In this document: in pieces, positions 8,414 to 18,772 of the stretch
Position numbering within the stretch: the first letter of the stretch is position 1
Layout of the letters: each line of letters begins with the position of its first letter
Assembly (NCBI RefSeq): GCF_964063345.1
Contig: NZ_OZ061318.1
Span: forward strand, 4,836,001 to 4,900,000
DNA from: Pseudomonas lini
GTDB taxonomy: Bacteria > Pseudomonadota > Gammaproteobacteria > Pseudomonadales > Pseudomonadaceae
Length of the DNA: 64,000 nucleotides
Direction of reading: 5' to 3'
Position numbers and translations under genes: made by a program
Notes under the pieces: model-generated
Databases searched by the model: none
Told to the model about the DNA's origin: nothing
The model's input: only the letters and a program-made list of their open reading frames with translations

Positions 8414-8619
8414 GTGGTGTAAAAGGAGGCTTGCAGCGAAATTTAGGGGGATTCACTTGTGATACGACCGAAGCCTCCAGTTCCAGATCACTCCAAATTT
8501 GGATATCCAAACAATTGCCGAGGGTTGAAACCCTCGGACGATACTGAGTGGTCATGAAGGCTGTCTACGAATAGCTCCGGATCTCGCAAGCGATCCTATG
8601 AACCCAGCACCTAAAGCAC

Positions 8620-9153
8620 CTAACCCATTGAATGCTTCGACCACTGAAACACCTGCACGAACCTCCGCCACCAAGGCTTAACCGTCGTCACCCTTCGTTG
8701 CGGCTGATCGTGCAACAGATACGGCATGTCCCGCAGCCTAATCCAATCTTCATCCTGCCAATGCAGCAGACTCAACGACATCTCCGGCCAATCCAACAAG
8801 CTCAACATTGGCCGATCCGAATTTTCCGACTGCTCCGCATCGCGCAAGGCCGGCACCACCTGATGGGTTAACCACTCACGCAACAACCGATTCCCCGGAA
8901 CGTAGTGATACACCAACAACGCATACACACCAGACTCACTGAGCAACAACTGTTTTTCCGGTTGCCGGAAATACTCAATCCACAAAACTCGGCGCTGATC
9001 CTTATCTAACTTGTTGACCATGCGATCACTCAGATGGACACCCATCAAACGACCGATATCTCGGGCGCAGAACCATGGCTGATTTTCGAGTAGAAGGGCA
9101 TGCAGAACGAGGTTGTGGCGAGGGAAGACTGTCACAGAAAAAGTATCAAGCAT
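8620..9153 (-). CDS. BRO-N domain (phage antirepressor-like) protein
   Basis: 177 residues from the ATG at 9153 (GGAGG 6 bases upstream; a GTG one codon earlier is possible). Residues 1-100 match the BRO-N/antirepressor fold: FSVTVFPRHN, PWFCARDIGRLMGV, LLSESGVYALLVYH, LREWLTHQVVPALR. The C-terminal 70 residues are Trp/Arg-rich and unfamiliar. Such domains occur in phage antirepressors and in stand-alone chromosomal genes of Pseudomonas. No other phage gene adjoins it. Confidence 0.8.
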   Translation of the reverse strand: MLDTFSVTVFPRHNLVLHALLLENQPWFCARDIGRLMGVHLSDRMVNKLDKDQRRVLWIEYFRQPEKQLLLSESGVYALLVYHYVPGNRLLREWLTHQVVPALRDAEQSENSDRPMLSLLDWPEMSLSLLHWQDEDWIRLRDMPYLLHDQPQRRVTTVKPWWRRFVQVFQWSKHSMG

Positions 9154-9564
9154 CACCGACCTCCGAAATGAGGAGAGTGCGGAGCAGGTTGTATTCGGGC
9201 ATATCCGTGACCTCTACGTTTAGATTTTGGAGGGCCTGACCCCAACGTAGAGTGGATGCAAGAAATCCCAACGAGCAAAGTCATCTCATTCAAACCACAA
9301 GTCACCAATGGGGAGTCGCGGATTATGATAGGCCAAGCTTTCTACGTTGGGCGTTTCTTAGGCACCTGCAAAATAGCTTAGAGGTGCTTGTGGCAGGCTT
9401 CAATGCAGAAGAGGCTGTAAGTGTTGTAGGAGATTTAGCGCTGTGACGTAGGGGCGTAAAAGGACTACTCATCACCCATAAAAAAGCCCCGATCAGATCG
9501 GGGCTTTCAGTTTTTCGGTTTGACGATTCAGATCGCGATCATCAAATCGCGGTGAGCTCGGGAA
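9154..9564. other. Intergenic region before nrdB 3' end
   Basis: About 410 bp. It holds a 9-bp inverted repeat CTCTACGTT (9212-9220) / AACGTAGAG (9244-9252), with a third related copy CTACGTTGGG at 9342-9351, and the terminator at 9483. A 64-codon open frame at 9252-9446 has no convincing start or resemblance, so no gene is called. Confidence 0.4.
9483..9507. terminator. Bidirectional terminator downstream of nrdB
   Basis: Near-perfect 12-bp stem AAAGCCCCGATC / GATCGGGGCTTT with A-rich left and T-rich right flanks. It works on either strand and lies 58 bp past the nrdB stop. Confidence 0.85.
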
Positions 9565-10815
9565 TCAATCCCAGCTCAACGCCCCACCCGTCTGATACTC
9601 AATAACCCGAGTCTCAAAGAAATTCTTCTCTTTCTTCAAGTCCATAATCTCGCTCATCCAAGGGAACGGATTCGTAGTCCCTGGATACTCTTCCTTCAAA
9701 CCAATCTGGCTCAAACGACGGTTTGCGATGAACTTCAGGTAATCCTCCATCATCGCCGCATTCATGCCCAACACCCCACGAGGCATGGTGTCACGAGCGT
9801 ATTCAATCTCCAGCTGAGTCCCCTGCAGAATCATCTGGCTCGCTTCTTCCTTCATTTCAGCATCCCACAAATGCGGGTTTTCGATTTTGATCTGGTTGAT
9901 CACGTCGATGCCGAAGTTCAGGTGCATGGATTCGTCGCGCAGGATGTACTGGAACTGCTCGGCGACGCCGGTCATTTTGTTGCGACGGCCCATGGAGAGG
10001 ATCTGGGTGAAGCCGCAGTAGAAGAAGATGCCTTCCAGAACGCAGTAGTAGGCGATCAGGTTGCGCAGCAGCTCTTTGTCGGTTTCGACGGTGCCGGTTT
10101 CGAACTTCGGATCGGAGATCGAACGGGTGTATTTCAGGCCCCAGGTGGCTTTTTTCGCGACCGATGGGATCTCGTGGTACATGTTGAAGATCTCGCCTTC
10201 ATCCATGGCCAACGATTCGATGCAGTACTGGTAGGCGTGGGTGTGGATCGCCTCTTCGAAGGCCTGGCGCAGGATGTACTGGCGGCATTCCGGGTTGGTG
10301 ATCAGGCGGTACACGGCCAGGACCAGGTTGTTGGCAACCAGGGAGTCGGCGGTGGAGAAGAAGCCGAGGTTGCGCATGACGATGCGGCGCTCGTCGTCGG
10401 TCAGGCCTTCCGGGTCTTTCCAGAGGGCGATGTCGGCGGTCATGTTGACTTCTTGCGGCATCCAGTGGTTTGCGCAACCGTCCAGATACTTCTGCCAGGC
10501 CCAGTCGTACTTGAACGGTACGAGTTGGTTGAGGTCGGCGCGGCAGTTGATCATGCGCTTTTCATCGACAGCAACGCGGGCGGAGGCGCCTTCGAGTTCG
10601 GCGAGGCCTTCGGCGACGTCGAGGGTGTCCAGGGCAGCTTTGGCACGGGCGATTGCGGCGGAGTCGGACGCGGTTACAGCGCGGGCTTCTTGCGCAGCGA
10701 CGCCACCAGCGGTGTCGAGGCGGTCCATGTTGGCTTCAGTTGCGTGCCCAGCGTTGGCGCCTTTTACAACGGTTTCGCCGCTGTCTTCTTTGTCGAATTC
10801 GTCCCAGCTCAGCAT
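9565..10815 (-). CDS. nrdB: Ribonucleoside-diphosphate reductase subunit beta, class Ia
   Basis: 416 residues, the length of Pseudomonas NrdB. This subunit holds the diiron-tyrosyl radical cofactor and works with NrdA to make deoxyribonucleotides. The helix [14 protein letters not shown] gives metal ligands Glu188 and His191 and the radical Tyr195. [14 protein letters not shown] at the start and the C-terminal tail ending [10 protein letters not shown] (the NrdA-docking peptide) are intact. Residues about 10-90 form the Ala-rich extension usual in Pseudomonas. AGGAGA lies 8 bases before the ATG. nrdA is not within the 500 bp upstream; unrelated small genes follow there. Confidence 0.97.
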   Translation of the reverse strand: MLSWDEFDKEDSGETVVKGANAGHATEANMDRLDTAGGVAAQEARAVTASDSAAIARAKAALDTLDVAEGLAELEGASARVAVDEKRMINCRADLNQLVPFKYDWAWQKYLDGCANHWMPQEVNMTADIALWKDPEGLTDDERRIVMRNLGFFSTADSLVANNLVLAVYRLITNPECRQYILRQAFEEAIHTHAYQYCIESLAMDEGEIFNMYHEIPSVAKKATWGLKYTRSISDPKFETGTVETDKELLRNLIAYYCVLEGIFFYCGFTQILSMGRRNKMTGVAEQFQYILRDESMHLNFGIDVINQIKIENPHLWDAEMKEEASQMILQGTQLEIEYARDTMPRGVLGMNAAMMEDYLKFIANRRLSQIGLKEEYPGTTNPFPWMSEIMDLKKEKNFFETRVIEYQTGGALSWD

Positions 10816-10848
10816 GACGTGTCGTCTCCTGCGTGAGGGCCAGATTGC

Positions 10849-10883
10849 CCGTGTGAAAACTGATAGGTTGGTTTTTCACACGG
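10849..10883 (-). promoter_or_regulatory. Stem-loop in the nrdB leader
   Basis: Perfect 11-bp inverted repeat CCGTGTGAAAA / TTTTCACACGG with a 13-base loop. It begins 33 bp upstream of the nrdB start and ends about 20 bases before the Shine-Dalgarno. It could act as an mRNA structure or an operator. Confidence 0.5.
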
Positions 10884-11246
10884 CCGTACTGGCCGCGTTG
10901 GATAGCGTTTTTTGCAGCGGTACACGCAGGCAAATAAACATAATTTTGTACGGGGTTCCGAGAGCCTCTGACGGGCGCAGAAATCGGTGAAGACTTCGGC
11001 GTGGGCTTCAGACTGGCTGTTATCCCTGTAAGGGAATATTGCAGGCCCGTTTAAGCCGGCATTATAGGGAAATTTTTGCGGCCGTGGTGGGGCGAATCCG
11101 CGCATGGAGCGGTCGAGAAGGCAGGTTTTTTCGGTCAGAGCGAGGGTTTACAGGGCTTTGGCTGGATATCACGGGTGAAGATTTTTTTTCATAATTTTTG
11201 CCTGGAATATTTTTTGTTCAAAAAATAGCCAAAAAATCACGATTTT

Positions 11247-11262
11247 CACTACATGTTGTGTT
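11247..11262. promoter_or_regulatory. NrdR-box-like site
   Basis: TCACTACATGTTGTGT resembles the NrdR box ACACWATATCTWGTGT, in an AT-rich stretch about 430 bp upstream of nrdB. NrdR sites normally come in pairs about three helical turns apart; I do not see a good second copy, so this is tentative. Confidence 0.35.
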
Positions 11263-11296
11263 TTAAGTCGCTTTTCGAAGGCTTCAGACACAACTA

Positions 11297-11316
11297 AGCC
11301 CGACCGAAGTCGGGCT
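11297..11316 (-). terminator. Terminator of the DHTG-repeat gene
   Basis: 8-bp stem AGCCCGAC / GTCGGGCT with a 4-base loop, 20 bp after the stop of the gene at 11336-11611 (minus strand). The region 10816-11335 otherwise holds only the nrdB leader and AT-rich promoter-like DNA. Confidence 0.6.
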
Positions 11317-11335
11317 GTAACGTCACGCTTGATGA

Positions 11336-11611
11336 TCAGCTGAGGCGAGCGGCACCCACGTGATCTGCGCCATCGGCAGCGACTTTGGCGGCGCCAGTGT
11401 GATCAAAACCATCAGCAGCAACCTTGGCAGCGCCAGTGTGATCAGAACCATCAGCAGCGAAAGACGCCGAACCGGTGTGGTCATAACCATCGGAAGCGAC
11501 AGCCGCTTCAGTGGTGAAAGCAGACGAGCCAGTGCGGTCGTAGCCATCGGCGGCGAAGGTGTTAGCGGCCAGGACGGAAAGGGTCAGGGCGAGGATCAGT
11601 TTGGTTTTCAT
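11336..11611 (-). CDS. Small secreted protein with DGxDHTG repeats
   Basis: 91 residues from the ATG at 11611, which has GGAGC about 8 bases upstream (the open frame extends to 11662). A signal peptide of about 20 residues (MKTKLILALTLSVLAANTFA) is followed by five imperfect repeats of about 12 residues: DGYDRTG, DGYDHTG, DGSDHTG, DGFDHTG, DGADHVG, spaced by Ala/Ser/Lys/Val. The mature protein is about 70 residues, Gly/Ala/Asp/His-rich and probably extended. The regular Asp and His could bind metal, but that is inference. Family known to me only as uncharacterised Pseudomonas proteins. Confidence 0.78.
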   Translation of the reverse strand: MKTKLILALTLSVLAANTFAADGYDRTGSSAFTTEAAVASDGYDHTGSASFAADGSDHTGAAKVAADGFDHTGAAKVAADGADHVGAARLS

Positions 11612-11797
11612 GGTAGTGGCTCCAGGTTCGTTGGCGTTTTGTGCCTTGGGTGTGAAATTCATACTACGCCAACTATTTTGATTAAAAGGCGCAAATAAAT
11701 GCTTAAAAGAATCGTATTTATCGATGTAAGGCTCGGCGCTTCATCTGCCTTTTAAGCGGGCGGATGGGTCGAGCCTTGATAAATAAGAGTGGGCGGA

Positions 11798-12061
11798 TCA
11801 GCCGTTAGAGCAGCCGTTACCCATGACGCTGTAGCGCAGAATGTGTCGCTGACCCTTGGAGTCGTCGTATTCCATTTTTGCCGGAACCACTTCGCAGACG
11901 TTCGGGATTTCGCTCATCGATATAACTTTGGCGATGTCCAGGTGAGTGGAGTAGGTGTATTCCTCAATGACGGTTTGTTGCAGTGCGACATCAGTCGGGA
12001 CCTCATCTGCCATGGCGGTTGCGCACAGACTGCTGAGGGCCAGAACCAATAAAGCTTTCAT
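11798..12061 (-). CDS. DUF2790 family secreted protein
   Basis: 87 residues from the ATG at 12061 (AAAGGT upstream). A signal peptide of about 18 residues (MKALLVLALSSLCATAMA) is followed by a compact domain with YTYSTHLDIAKVISMS, IPNVCEVVPAKMEYDD and a C-terminal MGNGCSNG. This is the DUF2790 pattern common in Pseudomonas periplasmic proteins. Two Cys residues may form a disulfide. Function unknown. It is followed by the DHTG-repeat gene on the same strand, about 190 bp away. Confidence 0.85.
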   Translation of the reverse strand: MKALLVLALSSLCATAMADEVPTDVALQQTVIEEYTYSTHLDIAKVISMSEIPNVCEVVPAKMEYDDSKGQRHILRYSVMGNGCSNG

Positions 12062-12529
12062 TTCAAATTTACCTTTCTGAAGTCGAAGGGGGTCACGCAA
12101 TCTTTTTGGGATTGCGTGTGGAGCTTTAACAAAGAGTCTTGGATTAACTGCCTTCGTGGGGGCTGCAACTGGGTTAATCGCGTTGCCGTGTTGGCGAGGC
12201 TGATTTTAGGCCTGGGGGCGGCGTGCATATAGCCGTGCTTTTGATAAACACCTTTGGCAGATTTGGTAACAATCCCCGAGAACCCGCCCGTAACCACTGC
12301 GCAGAATCTGCCGAAGATGGCGATCTTTCGACTTTAAAAAACTGAAGATCAAAAGATCGCAGCTTTCGGCAGCTCCCACGAGGGCCCTGATAGCCGCGTT
12401 TGAGCGCCTTGTCGCGGTATAGCCACATTTTGTAGGGGCTTGTTACTACCATCGTCGAATGGTTCTATAGGCCCGGCCCGGCTACAACTGGGGTCATACA
12501 AAAACAACTATTCCACCGAGGTAAGAAAG
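12062..12529. other. Intergenic region between DUF2790 gene and acs
   Basis: About 470 bp between divergent genes. It carries an imperfect inverted repeat, left arm 12308-12328 and right arm 12351-12372 (CTGCCGAAG...GATCTTT against AAAAGATCGC...TTCGGCAG), of a type often seen between P. fluorescens genes. The acs promoter should lie between 12380 and 12500. No gene seen. Confidence 0.6.
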
Positions 12530-14485
12530 ATGAGTGCGGCTTCTTTGTATCCCGTTCGTCCCGAGGTAGCAGCCAACACGCTGACTGACGAGGCCACTTA
12601 TAAGGCCATGTACCAGCAGTCGGTCGTCAACCCGGACGGCTTCTGGCGTGAACAAGCCAAGCGCCTCGACTGGATCAAGCCTTTCACCACGGTGAAGCAG
12701 ACGTCCTTCGACGATCACCATGTCGATATCAAATGGTTCGCCGACGGCACGCTGAACGTTTCCTACAACTGCCTCGACCGTCATCTGGCCGAGCGCGGCG
12801 ATCAAATCGCGATTATTTGGGAAGGGGATGACCCTGCCGAAAGCCGCAACATCACCTACCGCGAGCTGCACGAACAAGTCTGCAAGTTCGCCAACGCCTT
12901 GCGCGGCCAGGATGTGCACCGCGGCGACGTGGTGACAATCTATATGCCGATGATCCCCGAAGCCGTGGTCGCCATGCTGGCCTGCACCCGGATCGGCGCG
13001 ATTCACTCGGTAGTGTTTGGCGGTTTCTCGCCGGAAGCCCTGGCCGGTCGCATCATCGACTGCCGCTCGAAAGTGGTGATCACCGCTGACGAAGGTATTC
13101 GTGCGGGCAAGAAAATCCCGCTGAAGTCCAACGTCGACGACGCGTTGACCAACCCGGAAACCAGCAGCATTCAGAAAGTCATCGTGTGCAAGCGCACCGG
13201 TGGCGACATCAAGTGGAACCAGCATCGCGACATCTGGTACGAAGACCTGATGAAAGTGGCGGGCAGTGTGTGCGCGCCGAAAGAGATGGGCGCCGAAGAA
13301 GCGCTGTTCATCCTTTATACCTCCGGTTCCACCGGCAAGCCGAAGGGCGTGCAGCACACCACCGGCGGTTATCTGCTGTATGCGGCGATGACCCACGAGC
13401 GCGTGTTCGACTACCGTCCGGGCGAAATCTACTGGTGCACCGCCGACGTTGGTTGGGTAACCGGCCACACTTATATCGTCTATGGCCCGTTGGCCAACGG
13501 CGCGACCACGCTGCTGTTCGAAGGCGTGCCCAACTATCCGGACATCACCCGGGTGGCGAAGATCGTCGACAAGCACAAGGTCAACATCCTCTACACCGCG
13601 CCTACCGCGATTCGCGCGATGATGGCCTCGGGCACCGCCGCTGTAGAAGGTGCCGATGGCAGCAGCCTGCGTCTGTTGGGTTCGGTCGGTGAGCCGATTA
13701 ACCCGGAAGCGTGGGATTGGTACTACAAGAATGTCGGCCAATCCCGTTGCCCGATCGTCGACACCTGGTGGCAGACTGAGACCGGCGGCAACATGATGAG
13801 CCCGCTGCCGGGCGCTCACGCGCTCAAGCCGGGTTCGGCGTCACGTCCGTTCTTCGGCGTGGTGCCAGCGCTGGTGGACAACCTCGGTAACATCATCGAA
13901 GGCGTTGCCGAGGGCAACCTGGTGATTCTCGATTCGTGGCCAGGCCAGGCGCGCACGCTGTATGGCGACCATGACCGCTTCGTCGACACTTACTTCAAGA
14001 CCTTCCGTGGCATGTACTTCACCGGTGACGGTGCGCGTCGTGACGAGGACGGTTACTACTGGATCACCGGGCGTGTGGATGACGTACTCAACGTTTCCGG
14101 ACACCGCATGGGCACTGCCGAGATCGAAAGCGCGATGGTCGCGCACCCGAAAGTCGCCGAAGCGGCGGTGGTCGGTGTGCCGCACGACATCAAGGGGCAG
14201 GGCATCTATGTCTATGTCACGTTGATCGGTGGCGAAGAGCCGAGCGAGCAACTGCGCCTGGAACTGAAAAACTGGGTGCGTAAAGAGATCGGCCCGATTG
14301 CTTCGCCGGACGTCATCCAGTGGGCGCCGGGGCTGCCGAAAACCCGTTCGGGCAAGATCATGCGCCGAATTCTGCGCAAGATTGCGACGGCCGAATACGA
14401 TGGGTTGGGGGATATTTCGACTCTGGCCGATCCGGGTGTGGTGCAGCATTTGATTGATACGCACAAGACCATGAACGTCGCTTAA
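12530..14485 (+). CDS. acs: Acetyl-CoA synthetase
   Basis: 651 residues (E. coli Acs 652). It converts acetate, ATP and CoA to acetyl-CoA via acetyl-AMP. The P-loop-like motif [15 protein letters not shown], the WWQTETGG core and [13 protein letters not shown] hinge region are all present. The catalytic lysine that is regulated by acetylation is Lys609 in [11 protein letters not shown]. The ATG at 12530 (GAGG 9 bases upstream) is chosen because [13 protein letters not shown] matches Pseudomonas Acs starts; 12440 is an upstream open extension. It is monocistronic, closed by a terminator. Confidence 0.96.
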   Translation: MSAASLYPVRPEVAANTLTDEATYKAMYQQSVVNPDGFWREQAKRLDWIKPFTTVKQTSFDDHHVDIKWFADGTLNVSYNCLDRHLAERGDQIAIIWEGDDPAESRNITYRELHEQVCKFANALRGQDVHRGDVVTIYMPMIPEAVVAMLACTRIGAIHSVVFGGFSPEALAGRIIDCRSKVVITADEGIRAGKKIPLKSNVDDALTNPETSSIQKVIVCKRTGGDIKWNQHRDIWYEDLMKVAGSVCAPKEMGAEEALFILYTSGSTGKPKGVQHTTGGYLLYAAMTHERVFDYRPGEIYWCTADVGWVTGHTYIVYGPLANGATTLLFEGVPNYPDITRVAKIVDKHKVNILYTAPTAIRAMMASGTAAVEGADGSSLRLLGSVGEPINPEAWDWYYKNVGQSRCPIVDTWWQTETGGNMMSPLPGAHALKPGSASRPFFGVVPALVDNLGNIIEGVAEGNLVILDSWPGQARTLYGDHDRFVDTYFKTFRGMYFTGDGARRDEDGYYWITGRVDDVLNVSGHRMGTAEIESAMVAHPKVAEAAVVGVPHDIKGQGIYVYVTLIGGEEPSEQLRLELKNWVRKEIGPIASPDVIQWAPGLPKTRSGKIMRRILRKIATAEYDGLGDISTLADPGVVQHLIDTHKTMNVA

Positions 14486-14508
14486 CAGCGGTTCTTGAGT
14501 CATCGAAG

Positions 14509-14542
14509 CCCCGCCAGGTGTTGAGCCTGGTGGGGTTTTTTA
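14509..14542 (+). terminator. Terminator of acs
   Basis: 10-bp stem CCCCGCCAGG / CCTGGTGGGG (one G-T pair) followed by T6, 24 bp after the acs stop. Confidence 0.88.
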
Positions 14543-14572
14543 TTGGCTGATGGTTTTGTGGCCGTTCGGGCC

Positions 14573-14670
14573 TCATCGCGGGCAAGCCCGCTCCCACAGG
14601 TTTTCGGGAGGTAGTTCAGATTGTGTACACGCCACCAATCCTTGTGGGAGCGGCCTCATCGCGGGCAAGC
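14573..14670. repeat. REP array, left part (interrupted by IS)
   Basis: REP copies lie at 14573-14600 and 14641-14670. The unit GCCTCATCGCGGGCAAGC...TTCGGGAGGT...CGCCAC is tandemly repeated with an 83-bp period: it starts at 14570 and again at 14653, then continues after the IS element at 15913 to about 15999. The insertion split one REP. Confidence 0.85.
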
Positions 14671-14735
14671 TGATCTGGCCTAATAATTCCGGACACCTCT
14701 TAAGGGCGATATGATTTCGCCAATTTGGAGGTTCC

Positions 14736-15874
<1,139 letters not shown>

Positions 15875-15912
15875 ACACCGTAACTGGTGTCCGGGATTAC
15901 TTGACCAGATCA

Positions 15913-16521
15913 AGCCCGCTCCCACAGGTTTTCGGGAGGTGGTTCAGATTGTGTGCACGCCACAAATCCTTGTGGGAGCGGGCTTGCCCGCGATGGCGGC
16001 CTGTCAGACGCAACATAAACAACGCCCAATAATTATCGATGTCCGCCGTAGGCCATTTCCCACTGTTACCCATCACCCTTCAAGTAACTGAATGTGTAAC
16101 CTCACGCCCGGCAACGAGGCATAGGGAAACGCAAAGCCCCGTTTCAGGGCCTCTCAGCCCGGTATGAAAAATAAGACATTACGCTGCGCTTGCCGGATTA
16201 GAAGGGTTTGCCAATAATAGGCCCGCAATTTGCAATATAGATCGGTTAACTGTCTTTTGCTCTTGCATGAAATTGCAAGGCTGTCAACGTGCTCAAGCGG
16301 CTTTCTCGGTGCATCTGTAATTTGTTGTCGCATTGAAGAAATATCGGCTTCGGGCCTGTCGTTAGAATGCCGATCACTCGCTCGTCGTTGCCGGTGTTGA
16401 AATCAATGTTGAAATCAGCCCGCGGTTCCCAGGACGCAGCACTGCTTCGCTGTTTAACCCATTCGCATATTGGGCTGTCGCTCACTCTGCCGTTTTTGCC
16501 CTTTACCGATGGAGTCCCAAG
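15913..16521. other. Intergenic region upstream of aotJ
   Basis: About 610 bp. It has the right half of the split REP (15913-15930), another full REP (15970-15999) and, nearer aotJ, an ArgR-like half-site at 16326. The stretch 16230-16450 is the likely aot promoter region. No gene is called. Confidence 0.6.
16326..16341 (+). promoter_or_regulatory. ArgR half-site candidate upstream of aotJ
   Basis: TGTCGC-N8-AA, matching the pseudomonad ArgR half-site TGTCGC-N8-AA, 181 bp before aotJ. A weaker TGTCGT copy follows at 16357. In P. aeruginosa ArgR is known to control aot transcription. Confidence 0.45.
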
Positions 16522-17295
16522 ATGAAGAAACTTGTGCTGCTTGGCGCCCTGGCACTGTCCGTGCTGTCCCTGCCGACCTTCGCCGATGATAAGCCCGTAA
16601 AAATCGGTATCGAAGCGGCTTACCCTCCGTTCGCCTCCAAGGCGCCGGACGGCAGCATCGTGGGTTTCGACTACGACATCGGCAACGCACTGTGCGAAGA
16701 GATGAAGGTCAAGTGCGTGTGGGTCGAGCAAGAATTCGACGGCCTGATCCCGGCACTCAAAGTGCGCAAGATCGACGCGATCCTGTCGTCCATGTCGATC
16801 ACTGAAGACCGCAAGAAGTCCGTGGACTTCACCAACAAGTACTACAACACCCCGGCTCGCCTGGTCATGAAGGCCGGCACTCAGGTCAGTGAAAACCTGG
16901 CTGAGTTGAAGGGCAAGAACATCGGTGTGCAACGTGGTTCGATCCATGAGCGTTTCGCCCGTGAAGTCCTGGCCCCGCTGGGTGCCGAGATCAAGCCTTA
17001 CGGCTCGCAGAACGAAATCTACCTCGACGTGGCCGCCGGTCGCCTGGACGGCACCGTGGCAGACGCGACCTTGCTGGATGACGGTTTCCTTAAAACCGAC
17101 GCCGGCAAAGGTTTCGCCTTCGTGGGCCCGGCCTTCACCGACGAGAAGTACTTCGGCGACGGCATCGGCATCGCAGTTCGCAAGGGCGACGCCTTGAAAG
17201 ACAAGATCAACTCCGCGATCACTGCCATTCGTGCAAGCGGCAAGTACAAGCAAATCCAGGACAAGTACTTCGCCTTCGATATCTACGGCAAGTAA
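16522..17295 (+). CDS. aotJ: Arginine/ornithine ABC transporter substrate-binding protein
   Basis: 257 residues. A signal peptide ([21 protein letters not shown], cut before DDKPV) delivers it to the periplasm. A family 3 solute-binding fold follows: [54 protein letters not shown]. This is the LAO/ArgT/HisJ type that binds basic amino acids. It is the first gene of aotJQMOP-argR, known in P. aeruginosa for arginine and ornithine uptake. A hairpin after the gene (17317-17360) probably lets it be expressed above the membrane components. Confidence 0.95.
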   Translation: MKKLVLLGALALSVLSLPTFADDKPVKIGIEAAYPPFASKAPDGSIVGFDYDIGNALCEEMKVKCVWVEQEFDGLIPALKVRKIDAILSSMSITEDRKKSVDFTNKYYNTPARLVMKAGTQVSENLAELKGKNIGVQRGSIHERFAREVLAPLGAEIKPYGSQNEIYLDVAAGRLDGTVADATLLDDGFLKTDAGKGFAFVGPAFTDEKYFGDGIGIAVRKGDALKDKINSAITAIRASGKYKQIQDKYFAFDIYGK

Positions 17296-17316
17296 TACGT
17301 CCCCGCGACAAGTCCG

Positions 17317-17360
17317 AAATGGCGCAAGCAACAGGATCTCTGAGGTTTGCGCCATTTTTT
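17317..17360 (+). terminator. Intra-operon hairpin between aotJ and aotQ
   Basis: Perfect 11-bp stem AAATGGCGCAA (17317-17327) / TTGCGCCATTT (17347-17357) with a 19-base loop and a T6 run. It probably gives partial termination or 3'-end protection of the aotJ message. Confidence 0.7.
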
Positions 17361-17386
17361 CATCCCAACTTTCGAGGACCTGAATC

Positions 17387-18076
17387 ATGTTGAAAGGCTA
17401 CGGGGCTGTCATCCTCGATGGCGCATGGTTGACGCTTCAGCTCGCCTTGTCGTCCATGGCCCTGGCCATCGTTCTGGGACTGATCGGCGTTGCGCTGCGT
17501 CTGTCGCCGGTGCGCTGGCTGGCCTGGCTGGGCGATCTGTACTCCACGGTGATCCGCGGTATTCCCGATCTGGTGCTGATTCTGCTGATTTTCTACGGCG
17601 GCCAGGACCTGCTCAACCGCGTCGCGCCGATGCTCGGTTATGACGACTACATCGACCTGAACCCGTTGGCCGCCGGTATCGGCACCCTGGGCTTCATCTT
17701 CGGTGCGTACTTGTCGGAAACCTTCCGTGGCGCCTTCATGGCAATCCCGAAGGGGCAGGCAGAAGCCGGCATGGCGTACGGCATGAGCAGTTTTCAGGTG
17801 TTCTTCCGGGTGTTGGTGCCGCAGATGATTCGTCTGGCGATTCCGGGCTTCACCAACAACTGGCTGGTATTGACCAAGGCGACCGCGCTGATTTCGGTGG
17901 TCGGTCTGCAAGACATGATGTTCAAGGCCAAGCAGGCGGCAGACGCTACCCGTGAGCCTTTCACCTTCTTCCTCGCAGTGGCGGCGATGTACCTGGTGAT
18001 CACCAGCGTCTCGTTGCTGGCATTGCGTCACCTTGAGAAGCGCTACTCGGTAGGCGTAAGGGCGGCTGATCTATGA
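17387..18076 (+). CDS. aotQ: Arginine/ornithine ABC transporter permease AotQ
   Basis: 229-residue inner-membrane permease of the HisMQ family with about five hydrophobic segments (for example WLTLQLALSSMALAIVLGLI near the start). The cytoplasmic EAA loop is at AFMAIPKGQAEAGMAYGMS and contacts the ATPase. It pairs with AotM. Its stop overlaps the aotM start (ATGA), indicating translational coupling. Confidence 0.95.
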   Translation: MLKGYGAVILDGAWLTLQLALSSMALAIVLGLIGVALRLSPVRWLAWLGDLYSTVIRGIPDLVLILLIFYGGQDLLNRVAPMLGYDDYIDLNPLAAGIGTLGFIFGAYLSETFRGAFMAIPKGQAEAGMAYGMSSFQVFFRVLVPQMIRLAIPGFTNNWLVLTKATALISVVGLQDMMFKAKQAADATREPFTFFLAVAAMYLVITSVSLLALRHLEKRYSVGVRAADL

Positions 18077-18771
18077 TCTTCGACTACAACGTCATTTGGG
18101 AGGCCTTGCCGCTGTACTTCGGCGGCCTGGTGACCACCCTCAAACTGCTCGCGCTGTCGCTGTTCTTCGGTTTGCTGGCGGCGCTGCCCCTAGGGCTGAT
18201 GCGCGTTTCCAAGAATGCAGTCGTCAACATGAGTGCCTGGCTGTTCACCTACGTGATCCGCGGCACGCCGATGCTGGTGCAGCTGTTTTTGATCTACTAC
18301 GGTCTGGCGCAATTCGAAGCGGTGCGTGAAAGCTTCCTCTGGCCATGGCTGTCCAGCGCCACGTTCTGTGCATGCCTGGCGTTCGCGATCAACACCAGTG
18401 CCTACACCGCTGAAATCATTGCCGGCAGCCTGCGCGCCACCCCAAATGGTGAGATCGAAGCGGCCAAGGCCATGGGCATGTCGCGCTTCAAAATGTACAA
18501 GCGGATCCTGCTGCCGTCGGCCCTGCGCCGGGCACTGCCGCAGTACAGCAACGAAGTGATCATGATGCTGCAGACCACCAGTCTGGCGTCCATCGTGACC
18601 CTGATCGACATCACCGGTGCCGCGCGCACGGTCAACGCGCAGTTCTACTTGCCGTTCGAAGCCTACATCACCGCCGGCGTGTTCTACCTGTGCCTGACGT
18701 TCATTCTAGTGCGCCTGTTCAAAATGGCCGAGCACCGCTGGCTGGGCTATCTGGCCCCGCGGAAGCACTGA
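18073..18771 (+). CDS. aotM: Arginine/ornithine ABC transporter permease AotM
   Basis: 232-residue HisMQ-type permease, the partner of AotQ. The N-terminal segment GLVTTLKLLALSLFFGLLAA and YVIRGTPMLVQLFLIYYG are typical of polar amino acid permeases. The EAA loop reads GSLRATPNGEIEAAKAMGMS. It starts in the 4-bp overlap with aotQ, and aotO begins 1 bp after its stop, so the operon is tightly packed. Confidence 0.95.
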   Translation: MIFDYNVIWEALPLYFGGLVTTLKLLALSLFFGLLAALPLGLMRVSKNAVVNMSAWLFTYVIRGTPMLVQLFLIYYGLAQFEAVRESFLWPWLSSATFCACLAFAINTSAYTAEIIAGSLRATPNGEIEAAKAMGMSRFKMYKRILLPSALRRALPQYSNEVIMMLQTTSLASIVTLIDITGAARTVNAQFYLPFEAYITAGVFYLCLTFILVRLFKMAEHRWLGYLAPRKH

Positions 18772-18772
18772 T

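Noticed and set aside
8620..9153. Prophage suggested by the BRO-N protein
   Set aside because: No structural, integrase or lysis genes nearby; a single BRO-N gene is common outside phages.
9252..9446. 64-codon ORF in the gap next to nrdB
   Set aside because: No ribosome site, no recognisable features, mixed codon use.
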